DNA of 64,000 bases from Altererythrobacter aquiaggeris (GCF_037154015.1 NZ_JBANRL010000001.1:2542001-2606000); one strand, 5' to 3'; positions 48,981-58,787 are shown, counted from the first letter of the stretch. Program-made: numbers and translations. Notes: generated by a model from the letters alone, not told the origin.

Positions 48981-50141
48981 TTAGCCGCGCTGGTTAAACC
49001 TGCGGCCCACCAGAGATGCGGCGATATTGGTTTTTTGGACATCAGTCGTTCCGCCCGCGATACCCCATGCAAAACCGTCACGAACACGCTGTTCCATCGG
49101 GTATTCCTTTGAATAGCCGTATCCGCCCATCAGTTGCATCCCGTTTGCGGTGACTTCACGGACCATTTCGTTGGAATAACATTTGGCAACCGAGCTTTCG
49201 TAAACACCCGGCAGGCCATCGCCCGCCGAGACAGCGGCACGGTGGATCAGCAGGCGCGCGGCCTCCACCTGCATGGCCATTTCAGCCAGCTTGATCTGCA
49301 CGCCCTGAAAATCGGCAATCGGTTTGCCGAAAGCCTCGCGCTCCTGTGTATATTGCACAACATCTTCCAGCGCAGCCGCCGCAATCCCCAGCCCCATGGT
49401 GGCGTTACCGCACCGCTCCAGCCCGAACGCAGTCATCAGGCGTCCAAAACCGCCTTTTTCCATGATCAGATTGGCTTTCGGCACCCGCACTTGGTCAAGG
49501 AAGATATCCGCCGATGGTATGCCGCGAAAGCCCATCATTTCTTCCGGCTTGCCAAAGCTGACACCGGGCCGCGTTTTCTCGACCATCACCGCGCCGATGC
49601 CATTTGCGCCCTGGACGCCGTCGAACCGGCAATAGGTGATGTAATAATCCGAGTGCCCTGCGCCCGAGGTCCAGCGTTTCTGCCCGCTGATGACGATTTC
49701 ATCGCCGTCGAAGCTGGCAGTGGTGGCAAGGTCGGTCAGCGCCGTGCCGGCATTGGGCTCCGACATGGAAACCGCCACGATCTTTTCGCCCCGGATGACT
49801 TGCGGAATGATTTCGGCCTTCAGCTCATCGGAAGCGAAGTGCTGGACAGTGCGAACCGGGCCGGTCAGTGCTTCGAACACCGGAAACGCCGCCGCCACGG
49901 AGATTTTTGCAAATTCCTCCAAGACGAGCAGCGCCTCGAGATGGCCAAGACCCAAACCGCCGTATTTCTCCGGCAGGTTCACGCCTAGAAAGCCCATTTC
50001 GCCGTACCGGCGCAGCATCTCGTGAGGCACCGGTATATCCTTTGCCTCCAGCTCGCGGGCGAGTTCCGGCAATTCGGCCCGGGCAAATTTGCGGGCGGCA
50101 TCCTGCAGCTCTTGCTGCTGCTCTGTCAGATTGAAATCCAT
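48981..50141 (-). CDS. Acyl-CoA dehydrogenase
   Basis: FAD enzyme of fatty or branched-chain acyl-CoA oxidation, 386 residues from ATG 50141 (MDFNLTEQQQELQDAARKFARAEL). Signatures are VSMSEPNAGTALTDLATTA near 125, the C-terminal helical domain with ERCGNATMGLGIAAAALEDVVQYTQER and MQLMGGYGYSKEYPMEQRVRDG. The base-glutamate position is suggested by SKEYPMEQ, though subtype cannot be fixed. Preceded by tRNA-Thr on the same strand; the upstream codons in the frame overlap that tRNA and are not used. Confidence 0.92.
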   Translation of the reverse strand: MDFNLTEQQQELQDAARKFARAELPELARELEAKDIPVPHEMLRRYGEMGFLGVNLPEKYGGLGLGHLEALLVLEEFAKISVAAAFPVFEALTGPVRTVQHFASDELKAEIIPQVIRGEKIVAVSMSEPNAGTALTDLATTASFDGDEIVISGQKRWTSGAGHSDYYITYCRFDGVQGANGIGAVMVEKTRPGVSFGKPEEMMGFRGIPSADIFLDQVRVPKANLIMEKGGFGRLMTAFGLERCGNATMGLGIAAAALEDVVQYTQEREAFGKPIADFQGVQIKLAEMAMQVEAARLLIHRAAVSAGDGLPGVYESSVAKCYSNEMVREVTANGMQLMGGYGYSKEYPMEQRVRDGFAWGIAGGTTDVQKTNIAASLVGRRFNQRG

Positions 50142-50204
50142 ACTCGGCAACCTAGCTGCAAAACCGCGCAACGTAAGTGCATTTAATGGCACATTCGAGG
50201 GAAA

Positions 50205-50279
50205 TGGTGCCACGAGAGAGAATCGAACTCTCGACCTCACCCTTACCAAGGGTGCGCTCTACCACTGAGCTACCGCGGC
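50205..50279 (-). tRNA. tRNA-Thr (anticodon GGT)
   Basis: Minus strand starts GCCGCGGTAGCTCAG and ends TCGTGGC-A-CCA with CCA encoded. The acceptor pairs with two G-T wobbles. The anticodon stem CACCC/GGGTG holds TTGGTAA, anticodon GGT. T arm GAGAG-TTCGATT-CTCTC. Confidence 0.95.
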
Positions 50280-50346
50280 ACACCTGTCCGGTGCGAAATT
50301 TCGCAGAATTGCCGGGCCGACAAATGGCCGTCCGCAACAGGGGCGC

Positions 50347-50376
50347 GCTATTGGCTGCATGATCCCTCCTTGTCAA
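50347..50376 (-). promoter_or_regulatory. Promoter of tRNA-Thr
   Basis: On the minus strand, TTGACA (50371-50376) in the context GCTTGACA lies 17-18 bases from the degenerate -10 AATAGC/CAATAG (50347-50353). Transcription would start near 50340, about 60 bases before the tRNA. The leader contains the perfect palindrome GCGAAATTTCGC (50293-50304). Confidence 0.5.
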
Positions 50377-50407
50377 GCAATGCGCGGTGCTGCATCGGCT
50401 GCGGATA

Positions 50408-50554
50408 ATGCCCGATGACAAACAAGAATTGACCCGCGAAGAACGTCTCGCTGCAAAACTGCGCGAAAATCTGCGCCGCCGGAAATCGCAAGCGCGGGAC
50501 ATGGAGAGCGACAAGAGCAAAGACAATCTAGCCAAAGACGCTTCCGAAAGCTAA
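50408..50554 (+). CDS. Small hydrophilic protein (48 aa), unknown function
   Basis: ATG 50408 to TAA 50554 encodes 48 residues (MPDDKQELTREERL then AAKLRENLRRRKSQARDM). The protein is highly charged and helical. The pattern RLAAKLRENLRRRK occurs in small conserved proteins of sphingomonads, often beside the same genes. It lies 36 bp before gpmA on the same strand. It was found only by reading the gap, being below the usual length cut-off; function unknown. Confidence 0.65.
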   Translation: MPDDKQELTREERLAAKLRENLRRRKSQARDMESDKSKDNLAKDASES

Positions 50555-50590
50555 CGGACGGCGCTCTGTATTGCCCGGGAGCGACACACT

Positions 50591-51277
50591 TTGCCAACCT
50601 TGATCCTAGTTCGCCACGGCCAGAGCCAATGGAATCTGGAAAATCGTTTCACCGGCTGGTGGGATGTCGATCTGACCGAACAGGGTATCGAGGAAGCGAT
50701 AGCGGCCGGCGAATTGCTGGCGGCCAAAGATATCATGCCGACACGCGCCTTCACCTCGCTCCAGCTTCGCGCGATCAAGACGCTTCATCTGGCGCTCGAA
50801 TCGGCCGGGCGTTTGTGGATCCCCGAAACCAAGGATTGGCGGTTGAACGAACGCCATTACGGCGGTCTAACCGGTCTCGACAAGCAGGAAACGCGTAACA
50901 AACACGGCGACGAACAAGTGCAAATCTGGCGCCGCAGTTATGATGTACCGCCGCCTGAAATGGAGCCGGGCCATGATTATGACATGCGCGATGATCCGCG
51001 TTATGCCGGGATCGACATTCCCGCGACCGAAAGCCTGAAACTGACAATCGAGCGCGTACTGCCTTACTTCAAGACCGAAATCATGCCGGTATTGGCCAGC
51101 GGAGAGACGGTGATTATCTCGGCCCACGGCAATAGCCTGAGGGCGCTGGTGAAACATCTGTCGAATATCTCCGACGAAGAAATTACCGGGCTCGAAATTC
51201 CGACCGGCCAGCCGATTGTGTATGATTTTGGCGATGATATGGTGCCGGGCGAACGTTATTATCTGAAGGACAGCTAA
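50591..51277 (+). CDS. gpmA: 2,3-bisphosphoglycerate-dependent phosphoglycerate mutase
   Basis: Glycolytic interconversion of 3- and 2-phosphoglycerate. The 228 residues start at TTG with GGGAG before it: [29 protein letters not shown] (catalytic His near 9-11), [15 protein letters not shown] near 90, and [12 protein letters not shown] near 177 with the second active-site His. First of a long plus-strand operon: purE starts two bases after its stop. Confidence 0.96.
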   Translation: MPTLILVRHGQSQWNLENRFTGWWDVDLTEQGIEEAIAAGELLAAKDIMPTRAFTSLQLRAIKTLHLALESAGRLWIPETKDWRLNERHYGGLTGLDKQETRNKHGDEQVQIWRRSYDVPPPEMEPGHDYDMRDDPRYAGIDIPATESLKLTIERVLPYFKTEIMPVLASGETVIISAHGNSLRALVKHLSNISDEEITGLEIPTGQPIVYDFGDDMVPGERYYLKDS

Positions 51278-51279
51278 TT

Positions 51280-51765
51280 ATGTCTGGGGGCAAAATAGCC
51301 ATCGTGATGGGTAGCCAGTCCGACTGGCCGACGATGAAGCACACTGCGGATGTGCTGGGCGAACTGGGTGTCGAGCACGAAGCGCGGATTATCTCGGCCC
51401 ACCGCACGCCCGGCCGCATGGTGGCTTTTGCCGAAGGTGCCGAAGGCGAAGGCTTCGACGTTATTATCGCAGGCGCGGGCGGTGCCGCGCATTTGCCCGG
51501 CATGATAGCTGCCATGACGCACCTCCCGGTGCTGGGCGTTCCGGTCCGGTCGAAAGCGTTGTCCGGCCTCGATAGTTTGCTGTCCATTGTCCAGATGCCT
51601 GCCGGCGTTCCCACCGGCACGCTGGCAATCGGCGAGGCCGGGGCAACCAATGCAGGACTGCTCGCCGCAGCGATTATTGCCCTGCATGATGACGGGCTGC
51701 GGCAGCGGCTGCAAGATTGGCGGCAAGCGCGCAGCGATGCTGTTGCGCAGCGACCGGCGGACTGA
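51280..51765 (+). CDS. purE: N5-carboxyaminoimidazole ribonucleotide mutase
   Basis: Converts N5-CAIR to CAIR in purine synthesis, acting just after PurK. The 161 residues contain the signature [19 protein letters not shown] (about 7-25), [10 protein letters not shown] near 42, [19 protein letters not shown] near 68 and LPVLGVPV. Cytoplasmic octamer in relatives. TGATG overlap with purK. Confidence 0.97.
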   Translation: MSGGKIAIVMGSQSDWPTMKHTADVLGELGVEHEARIISAHRTPGRMVAFAEGAEGEGFDVIIAGAGGAAHLPGMIAAMTHLPVLGVPVRSKALSGLDSLLSIVQMPAGVPTGTLAIGEAGATNAGLLAAAIIALHDDGLRQRLQDWRQARSDAVAQRPAD

Positions 51766-52823
51766 TGATTCCTCCCGGCAGTACCATCGGCATTCTTGGC
51801 GGCGGCCAGCTGGGCCGGATGCTGGCGATTGCCGCCGCGCAAATGGGCTACCGCTGTCACATCTATGCGCCTGAACAGACCAGCGTGGCTGCTGAAGTCA
51901 GTGCGGAGTTTACCTGCGCGGGGTGGTATGACCATCAGGCGATGGCGCGTTTCGTCGCCGCTTGCGATGTGGTGACTTATGAATTCGAGAACGTCCCGGT
52001 GGAACCGCTGGCGCATATTCCGGACAACAAACTTCATCCGCATCCGCGCGCGCTTGAAACAGCGCAGGACAGGGTTGCGGAAAAGCAATTCGTCTCCGCC
52101 TTGGGCGGCAATCCGGCCCCCTATGCGCCCGTGCCAAAGCCGGGTGATCTGGTTGCGGCGGTTGCAGAGATCGGCACGCCCGGTATCCTCAAAACCTGCC
52201 GAGACGGATATGACGGCAAAGGACAATGGCGGATCGATGCCGATACTGATCTGACCACGCTCGATTTGCCCGATGCGCCACTGGTCTATGAAGGGTTTGT
52301 CAATTTCGCCGCTGAATTTTCGGTTATTCTTGTTCGCGCAGCGGACGGCGATATCCGCTTTTACGAAAGTGCCGAAAACGTCCATGAGGGCGGGATATTG
52401 GCGCTGTCGAGCCTACCCGCCTCGGCGATGATCGGCAGTCAGGTCTCCGCCGCACGAAAACTCGCCGCAGCCATTGCCGCGAAGCTTGAATATATCGGCG
52501 TGTTGACGTGCGAATTTTTCGCTACCTCTGCCGGACCGGTCTTCAATGAAATGGCTCCCCGGGTACACAATTCGGGGCACTGGACGATCGAGGGCGCGGC
52601 CACCAGCCAGTTCGCCAACCATATTCGGGCAATCTGCGGCTTGGCGCTGGGTGCGACTGACACTGTCGGGGCCAAAACCCGGATGCTCAATCTGATCGGC
52701 GACAAGGCCGATGCGGCGCAGGAGTTGTTGGCGGACCCGCTCACCCATGTGCACCTTTACGGCAAACGCGAAGCGCGCGAGGGGCGCAAGATGGGCCATG
52801 CCACGCGGATCGAAATGAAATGA
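51765..52823 (+). CDS. purK: N5-carboxyaminoimidazole ribonucleotide synthase
   Basis: ATP-grasp enzyme that carboxylates AIR with bicarbonate. From ATG 51765, 352 residues: IGILGGGQLGRMLAIAAAQMG near the start, YEFENVPVEPL near 72, the ATP-grasp core with ILKTCRDGYDGKGQW near 142, and FNEMAPRVHNSGHWTIEGA near 260. Overlaps purE by one base and folA by four. Confidence 0.96.
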   Translation: MIPPGSTIGILGGGQLGRMLAIAAAQMGYRCHIYAPEQTSVAAEVSAEFTCAGWYDHQAMARFVAACDVVTYEFENVPVEPLAHIPDNKLHPHPRALETAQDRVAEKQFVSALGGNPAPYAPVPKPGDLVAAVAEIGTPGILKTCRDGYDGKGQWRIDADTDLTTLDLPDAPLVYEGFVNFAAEFSVILVRAADGDIRFYESAENVHEGGILALSSLPASAMIGSQVSAARKLAAAIAAKLEYIGVLTCEFFATSAGPVFNEMAPRVHNSGHWTIEGAATSQFANHIRAICGLALGATDTVGAKTRMLNLIGDKADAAQELLADPLTHVHLYGKREAREGRKMGHATRIEMK

Positions 52824-53305
52824 AAGCAAAGCCGTTCATGGTCGTTGCCCGCGCGCAAAACGGGGTAATCGGGCGGGATGGCAAGCTGCCGTGGCACCTG
52901 CCTGCCGATCTGAAACATTTCAAAGCACTCACTATCGGCAAGCCGATGATCATGGGCCGTACCACGTTCGAAAGCCTCCCCGGACTGCTACCCGGCCGCC
53001 GCCATATTGTGCTGACCACCAATCACAGCTGGTCTGCCGAGGGTGCGGAAGTTGCCTACACCGCCGACGAAGCCCTGGAAAAGGCGGGCAGCGGCGAGAT
53101 CGCCATAATCGGCGGCGCGCAGATCTATGCGCTGTTTCTGAATTCGGCCGAGCGGATCGAACTCACTGAAGTTTTGATCGAAGCGGATGGTGACACCTAT
53201 TTACCCGCTTTCGGTCCGGAATGGCATGAAACGGCACGCGAAGCATTCGCCGCGCGGGATGACCGGCCAGCCTATGCCTTCGTCACACTGGAGCGCAGAC
53301 CATGA
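52820..53305 (+). CDS. folA: Dihydrofolate reductase
   Basis: NADPH-dependent reduction of dihydrofolate. The 161 residues show VVARAQNGVIGRDGKLPWHLPADLKHF (residues about 8-34, with the active-site Asp in ADL), PMIMGRTTFESL near 46 and IIGGAQIYALFL near 96. Target of trimethoprim in relatives. ATGA overlaps on both sides, with purK and with the dipeptidase gene. Confidence 0.96.
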   Translation: MKAKPFMVVARAQNGVIGRDGKLPWHLPADLKHFKALTIGKPMIMGRTTFESLPGLLPGRRHIVLTTNHSWSAEGAEVAYTADEALEKAGSGEIAIIGGAQIYALFLNSAERIELTEVLIEADGDTYLPAFGPEWHETAREAFAARDDRPAYAFVTLERRP

Positions 53306-54471
53306 AAAAATTCCTCATCGCAATGCTCGTGCTGATAGCGATTGCGGCGATCGGCTTTTTCGGATTTGCTCCGGCTTATATTGACCGCAACATGAATGCG
53401 CTGGACGGCAAGCCGCTGCCCGAAATCACTGCCAAAGCGCAAGCTCTGCATAAGACGCTGACCATCGTCGATCTGCATTCCGACAGCCTGCTGTGGAAAC
53501 GCGATGTGCTGGCCGCGAATGACTATGGCCATATGGACCTGCCGCGCCTGCGGCAGGGCAATGTCGCGCTGCAAGTGTTTTCCAGCGTCACGAAAACCCC
53601 GACCGACCAGAATTACGATAATAACAGCGCGGATGGCGATAACATCACGCCGCTGGTCATCGGCCAATTGCAGCCGCTGCGGACATGGAACTCGCTGCTC
53701 GAACGCTCGCTATACCATTCGCAAAAGCTTGACCGCGCGATTGGCAAAAACAGCGACGGCTTGATCAAAATGGAAACCGCCAATGATGTTGGCGGGCTGC
53801 TGGGCCGCCGCGCCGTAAAAGGGCCGCGCAGCATCGGTGCGATTCTCTCGGTCGAAGGGCTTCATAATCTAGAAGGCAATCCGGATAATCTGGACAGGCT
53901 TTATGACGCCGGGTTCCGCATGGCCAGCCTGACACATTTTTTCGATAATGAACTGGGCGGGTCGATGCACGGCGAAAGCAAAGGCGGGCTGACTGCTATG
54001 GGCCGCGATGTCGTGCAGCGGATGGAAGCCAAAGGCATGATCGTGGATATCGCGCATCTCAGCCACAAGGGTGTGGCCGAGGTGCTGGCTATGGCCAAGC
54101 GGCCGGTTGTCTCCAGCCATGGCGGCGTGCAGGCAACCTGCGACGTCAATCGCAACCTGAGTGATGAGGAAATCCGCGGCCTGGCAGCCACAGGCGGTAT
54201 AATCGGCGTCGGTTATTGGGAAGGCGCGGTGTGCGACACTTCGCCCGCGGCAATCGTAAAAGCGATGAAACATATCCGCGATCTGGTCGGCATTGAACAC
54301 GTCGCGCTGGGTAGCGATTATGACGGCACGATCACCGCGCGCTTCGACACCAGCGGTTTGGTCCATGTGACACAGGCGTTGATGACTGCAGGCTTCACCG
54401 AAGAAGAAATCCGCGCCGTGATGGGCGGCAATGCCGTGCGTGTCCTGACCGAGGGCCTCAAACCGCGATGA
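53302..54471 (+). CDS. Membrane dipeptidase (peptidase M19 family)
   Basis: Zinc dipeptidase, 389 residues. An uncleaved-looking membrane anchor (about 5-27, LIAMLVLIAIAAIGFFGFAPAYI) places the enzyme in the periplasm. Metal-site marks are IVDLHSDSLLW near 55, SLTHFFDNELGGSMHG near 210, VDIAHLSHKGVAEVLAM near 250, PVVSSHGG and ALGSDYDGT near 335. Renal-dipeptidase relatives hydrolyse dipeptides and some beta-lactams. Coupled by ATGA to folA and ribF. Confidence 0.93.
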   Translation: MKKFLIAMLVLIAIAAIGFFGFAPAYIDRNMNALDGKPLPEITAKAQALHKTLTIVDLHSDSLLWKRDVLAANDYGHMDLPRLRQGNVALQVFSSVTKTPTDQNYDNNSADGDNITPLVIGQLQPLRTWNSLLERSLYHSQKLDRAIGKNSDGLIKMETANDVGGLLGRRAVKGPRSIGAILSVEGLHNLEGNPDNLDRLYDAGFRMASLTHFFDNELGGSMHGESKGGLTAMGRDVVQRMEAKGMIVDIAHLSHKGVAEVLAMAKRPVVSSHGGVQATCDVNRNLSDEEIRGLAATGGIIGVGYWEGAVCDTSPAAIVKAMKHIRDLVGIEHVALGSDYDGTITARFDTSGLVHVTQALMTAGFTEEEIRAVMGGNAVRVLTEGLKPR

Positions 54472-55409
54472 TCCGCCTCGATCACCGTCAACCTGTGCCG
54501 GAGCCGTTACGCGGGGCAATTGTTGCGCTGGGCAATTTTGACGGGTTTCATCTGGGCCATCAGGCGGTTGTGCGCGAAACGGTGGAATGGGCCCGCGCCG
54601 AAGGCCGCCCTGCGATCATCGCTACATTCGATCCGCATCCGGTGCGCCATTTCGCACCCGATGTGCCGCCATTCCGCCTGACTTCGCTGGACCAGCGGCA
54701 AGAGCTTTTTGGTAAAACCGGTGCAGCCGCAATGCTGGTGTTTCATTTCGGCGAAGAGCTTGCCAGCACCACGGCCGAGGACTTCATCGGCGAACTTCTG
54801 GCGAAGCGAATCGGCGCAGCGGGCGTCGTCACAGGCGAGGATTTCACTTTTGGCAAAGCGCGCGGCGGCAACCGCGATGTGTTGCGCGATGTCGGTAGGC
54901 TGCATGGCATCGAGGCGCGGGCGATCGGGCCGGTAAATGCAAACGAGGAAGTCATCTCCTCCAGCCGCATCCGCGAGGCGCTGAAAAACGGCGATCCGCA
55001 GGAGGCCGCGCGCCTGCTTACCCGCCCCTTCACCATTCGCGGCATCGTGCAGCACGGGGACAAGGTCGGGCGCACCATCGGCTATCCCACCGCGAATATC
55101 GCGCTGGAGCATTATCAGCGCCCCAGATACGGTATTTACGCCGTCACCGCAGAGATAATGGATACGGGCGAGAAGCTGCAAGGCGCGGCCAATGTCGGCA
55201 TCCGGCCGACTTTCGATCCGCCCAAGGAGTTGCTGGAACCCTATTTCTTCGACTTTGAAGGCGACCTTTATGGCCGCGAGATCGAGGTGGCCTTTTGGCA
55301 CTTTATCCGCCCCGAGGCGAAGTTCGACAACCTTGATGATTTGGTCGCCCGGATGGAGCGGGATTGCGACGAAGCAAGAAGGCTTCTAAGCGGCCCCCAA
55401 GATATCTAG
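54468..55409 (+). CDS. ribF: Bifunctional riboflavin kinase/FAD synthetase
   Basis: Makes FMN and then FAD. The 313 residues have the nucleotidyltransferase N-domain (VALGNFDGFHLGHQAV near 24, VTGEDFTFGKARGGNRD near 120, ISSSRIREAL near 160) and the C-terminal riboflavin kinase domain (VGRTIGYPTANIALEHYQRPRYGIYAV near 200, AANVGIRPTFD). Commonly placed before ileS-lspA in proteobacteria, as here (seven bases to ileS). Confidence 0.96.
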   Translation: MIRLDHRQPVPEPLRGAIVALGNFDGFHLGHQAVVRETVEWARAEGRPAIIATFDPHPVRHFAPDVPPFRLTSLDQRQELFGKTGAAAMLVFHFGEELASTTAEDFIGELLAKRIGAAGVVTGEDFTFGKARGGNRDVLRDVGRLHGIEARAIGPVNANEEVISSSRIREALKNGDPQEAARLLTRPFTIRGIVQHGDKVGRTIGYPTANIALEHYQRPRYGIYAVTAEIMDTGEKLQGAANVGIRPTFDPPKELLEPYFFDFEGDLYGREIEVAFWHFIRPEAKFDNLDDLVARMERDCDEARRLLSGPQDI

Positions 55410-55416
55410 GGCACAT

Positions 55417-58257
55417 ATGACCGACGACAGCACAAAGCGGGATTACAAGGACACGGTTTTCCTGCCGAAAACCGAGTTTCCGATGAAGGCCGGGCTTCCG
55501 CAGAAGGAACCGGGCATTCTGGCGCGCTGGCAAGCGGCGGATCAGTATCAGAAATTGCGCGAGGCGCGCGAAGGCCGCGAGAAGTTCATCCTCCACGACG
55601 GCCCGCCCTACGCCAATGGCGACATGCATATCGGCCATGCGCTGAACCATGTGCTCAAAGACACGGTTGTCCGCACGCAGAGCCTGCTGGGCAAGGATGC
55701 GCCTTATGTGCCGGGCTGGGATTGCCACGGCCTGCCGATCGAATGGAAGGTGGAGGAACTCTACCGCAAGAAGAAGAAAGACAAGAAGGACGTCCCGGCA
55801 AAGGAATTCCGCGCCGAATGCCGCGCCTATGCGCAAGGCTGGGTCGATGTGCAGCGCGAACAGCTGAAACGCCTCGGCATCGGCGGACGGTGGGACAAAC
55901 CCTATCTGACCATGCGGCCCGAAGCCGAAGGGCAGATCGTGGCCGAGCTGATGAAATTCGCCGAGAGCGGCCAGCTCTATCGCGGGTCCAAGCCGGTGAT
56001 GTGGTCGCCGGTCGAGGAGACGGCACTGGCGGAGGCCGAGGTCGAATATGAAGACCTGACCGACAGCCCGCAGATCGATGTGGCGTTCGAGATTGTCGAA
56101 TCGCCGATTGCGGAATTGGTCGGCGCTCATGCGGTAATCTGGACGACGACGCCGTGGACGATTCCGGTGAACCAGGCTTTGGCTTATGGACCGGATTTCC
56201 CATACGTCGTATTTGAGCAGCAATCTGGCGAGCAAGCTGGAAGGCGATTCTTAATTGCTGCTGTTCAATATGAGGCGTTTTGCGAACGGACCGATTTAGG
56301 GCATTTGCCGCTCGATCCAAGCGAAACTGCCGAAGGGATTCTTCGTAGCTACTCAGGCTCCGAACTAGCCGGAACCATCGTTCGCCACCCGATGCACCAT
56401 CTCGGCGGGTTCTACGCCAAGCCGCGCCCGATGCTGCCCGGCGAATTTGTTACCACCGACAGCGGCACCGGCATCGTCCATATGGCTCCCGATCACGGCG
56501 AGGACGATTTCGAGCTGTGCAAGGCTAATGGCATTGATCCGGTTTTCGCTGTCGAGCGCGACGGGCGATACCGCGACGACTGGTTGTGGCTGGGCGGCGA
56601 TGATGACCGGCGACGCAGTGTCATCAACAAGCCCTTCAACGCGCCTGACGGACCGATCTGCAACGATCTGCGCGAGGCGGGCGCGCTGCTTTCCGCCAGT
56701 GCTGACTACAAGCACAGCTATCCGCATTCATGGCGCAGCAAAGCCAAGCTGATTTATCGCTGCACCCCGCAATGGTTCATCGGCATGGACGAGAAGCTTT
56801 CGAGCGATGCTACCTTGCGTGAAACCGCAATGCAGGCCATCGCCGATACGCGCTTCATTCCTGAAAAGGGCCGTAATCGCCTGCGCTCTATGGTCGAGGG
56901 CCGCCCGGACTGGCTGATCAGCCGCCAGCGCGCATGGGGTGTGCCGATTGCGCTGTTTGTCCACCGTGAGACGGGCCAGCTATTGGTCGATCGCGCGGTG
57001 AACAACCGGATCGTCGCTGCTATTACAGCCGAAGGGGTGGATGCTTGGGATGAAGCCCGCGCCGCAGAGCTTCTTGGGCCGGATCGCGACCCTGAAGATT
57101 ACGAGATGATCGCCGATATTCTCGACGTGTGGTTTGACAGCGGCTGCACCCATGCATTCGTGCTCGAATCGGATGAGTGGCCCGAACTGCAATCGCCGGC
57201 GGACCTCTATCTGGAAGGCAGCGACCAGCATCGCGGCTGGTTCCAATCGTCGCTGCTCGAAAGCTGCGGGACGCGCGGCCGGGCGCCTTACAAGGCTGTT
57301 CTGACACACGGGTTCACGATGGATCCCAAGGGCATGAAGATGTCGAAAAGTCTGGGCAATACTGTCGATCCGCTAAAAGTGATGGAACAGTACGGCGCGG
57401 ACATCATCCGGCTGTGGGCGCTATCGGTCGATTACACCGAAGACCACCGGATCGGCGATGAAATCCTCAAGGGTGTGGGTGACAGTTACCGGAAATTACG
57501 CAATACTTTCCGTTACATGCTGGGCGGTCTGAGTGATTTTGACGAGGCCGAGCGGGTTGCGGTGGCCGATATGCCCGAGCTGGAACGCTACGTGCTGGCG
57601 CTGCTGGGGCAGCTCGATGCGAAGCTGCGCCGCGCGGTGGACGATGTCGATTTCAACATCTACACCCGTTCACTGATCGACTTCATGAACGAAGACCTTT
57701 CGGCGTTCTTCTTCGATATCCGCAAGGACCGGCTCTATTGCGATGCCCCGGGTGATCTCGATCGCCGCGCCTATCGCACCGTGATGCACATATTGTTCGA
57801 GGCACTCGTGCGCTATGCCGCGCCGGTGATGGTCTTTACCGCCGAGGAAATCTGGCAAACCCGCTATCCTGACGGCGAGAGTGTGCATTTCCTCGAATGG
57901 CCGGATGTTCCGGCGGCAGACGCCGATGCTTCACGCTGGAATGCGCTGCGCGACCTGCGCGAGAAAGTGATGGAAGCCATCGAACCCCTGCGCCGCGACA
58001 AAATCATCCGCTCGGGCCTCGAGGCTGAAGTTACCGTTCCCCAAAACGCCGTCCCCGAAGGTTTCAGCGATGCCGATTTGGCCGAGCTGTTCATCACCGC
58101 GTCAGTCACGCGCGCGCAGGTGGACGGGGTGAATATCGCGCGGACATCCTATGACAAATGCGGTCGCTGCTGGCGGCTGCTCCCCGAAGTGGCGGACGAT
58201 GGCGCGCTGTGCGATCGCTGCGATGATGTTGTTACCAGACTGGATGCCGCAGCATGA
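55417..58257 (+). CDS. ileS: Isoleucine--tRNA ligase
   Basis: Class I synthetase of 946 residues. HIGH motif in DMHIGHALNH (near 70), editing (CP1) domain about 190-410, KMSKS in GMKMSKSLGNTVDP (near 640), anticodon domain, and a C-terminal zinc finger with CGRCWR and CDRC. A stretch at 56180-56390 (about residues 255-325, inside the editing domain) uses AT-richer codons than its surroundings (for example TTA, CTA, GGA), unlike the rest of the gene. Overlaps lspA by four bases (ATGA). Confidence 0.97.
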   Translation: MTDDSTKRDYKDTVFLPKTEFPMKAGLPQKEPGILARWQAADQYQKLREAREGREKFILHDGPPYANGDMHIGHALNHVLKDTVVRTQSLLGKDAPYVPGWDCHGLPIEWKVEELYRKKKKDKKDVPAKEFRAECRAYAQGWVDVQREQLKRLGIGGRWDKPYLTMRPEAEGQIVAELMKFAESGQLYRGSKPVMWSPVEETALAEAEVEYEDLTDSPQIDVAFEIVESPIAELVGAHAVIWTTTPWTIPVNQALAYGPDFPYVVFEQQSGEQAGRRFLIAAVQYEAFCERTDLGHLPLDPSETAEGILRSYSGSELAGTIVRHPMHHLGGFYAKPRPMLPGEFVTTDSGTGIVHMAPDHGEDDFELCKANGIDPVFAVERDGRYRDDWLWLGGDDDRRRSVINKPFNAPDGPICNDLREAGALLSASADYKHSYPHSWRSKAKLIYRCTPQWFIGMDEKLSSDATLRETAMQAIADTRFIPEKGRNRLRSMVEGRPDWLISRQRAWGVPIALFVHRETGQLLVDRAVNNRIVAAITAEGVDAWDEARAAELLGPDRDPEDYEMIADILDVWFDSGCTHAFVLESDEWPELQSPADLYLEGSDQHRGWFQSSLLESCGTRGRAPYKAVLTHGFTMDPKGMKMSKSLGNTVDPLKVMEQYGADIIRLWALSVDYTEDHRIGDEILKGVGDSYRKLRNTFRYMLGGLSDFDEAERVAVADMPELERYVLALLGQLDAKLRRAVDDVDFNIYTRSLIDFMNEDLSAFFFDIRKDRLYCDAPGDLDRRAYRTVMHILFEALVRYAAPVMVFTAEEIWQTRYPDGESVHFLEWPDVPAADADASRWNALRDLREKVMEAIEPLRRDKIIRSGLEAEVTVPQNAVPEGFSDADLAELFITASVTRAQVDGVNIARTSYDKCGRCWRLLPEVADDGALCDRCDDVVTRLDAAA

Positions 58258-58784
58258 CCACGCTTTTCAACAAAGGCCGGCTGATCGGCCTGGCAATTGC
58301 CATCCTGATTTTCGTGCTTGACCAGTTTATCAAATATTATGTCACCGGCCCGCTCGGTCTGAACCAGTTAGGCGACACGAAAGAGCTGATCCCGTTCTTC
58401 GATCTGACGTTTGCGCAAAATTTCGGCGTTTCGCTTGGCATGTTCGAAGCCACTTCAACCGAAATGCGCTGGGCGCTGGTGGCGGTCACCAGTCTGATTG
58501 CGCTGGTCGTGTTCGTGTGGATCATGCGCGAGAAGGCCTTGGGAGACATTATCGGCCTGTCGCTCATCCTTGGCGGCGCGCTGGGCAATATCCGCGACCG
58601 CTTCAATCTGGGCTATGTCGTCGATTATGCCGATCTGCATATCGGCACATTCCGGCCCTTCCTGATTTTCAACCTTGCCGATGCTGCTATAACCATCGGC
58701 GTATTGATCATCCTTGCGCGCGCGTTCTTCCTGCGCGACAAGGATGCCGACGAAATGGCCGCCGAGCCGGCTACGGAGAATTAA
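58254..58784 (+). CDS. lspA: Lipoprotein signal peptidase
   Basis: Aspartyl protease that cleaves prolipoproteins in the inner membrane. The 176 residues have four membrane segments (first at about 11-28). The catalytic motifs are GNIRDRFNLGYVVDYADL (first Asp region) near 103-120 and FNLADAAITIG near 138 (second Asp). Placed directly after ileS in the classical ileS-lspA order, 3 bp before the DUF3035 gene. Confidence 0.96.
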   Translation: MTTLFNKGRLIGLAIAILIFVLDQFIKYYVTGPLGLNQLGDTKELIPFFDLTFAQNFGVSLGMFEATSTEMRWALVAVTSLIALVVFVWIMREKALGDIIGLSLILGGALGNIRDRFNLGYVVDYADLHIGTFRPFLIFNLADAAITIGVLIILARAFFLRDKDADEMAAEPATEN

Positions 58785-58787
58785 ACC

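Noticed and set aside
51183-52385. 400-codon minus-strand frame across purE and purK
   Set aside because: Shadow of two strong plus-strand genes; no motif or ribosome site.
55303-56235. 310-codon minus-strand frame within ileS (and two similar ones over ribF and the dipeptidase)
   Set aside because: Composition reflects the complement of GC-rich codons; ileS is certain on the other strand.
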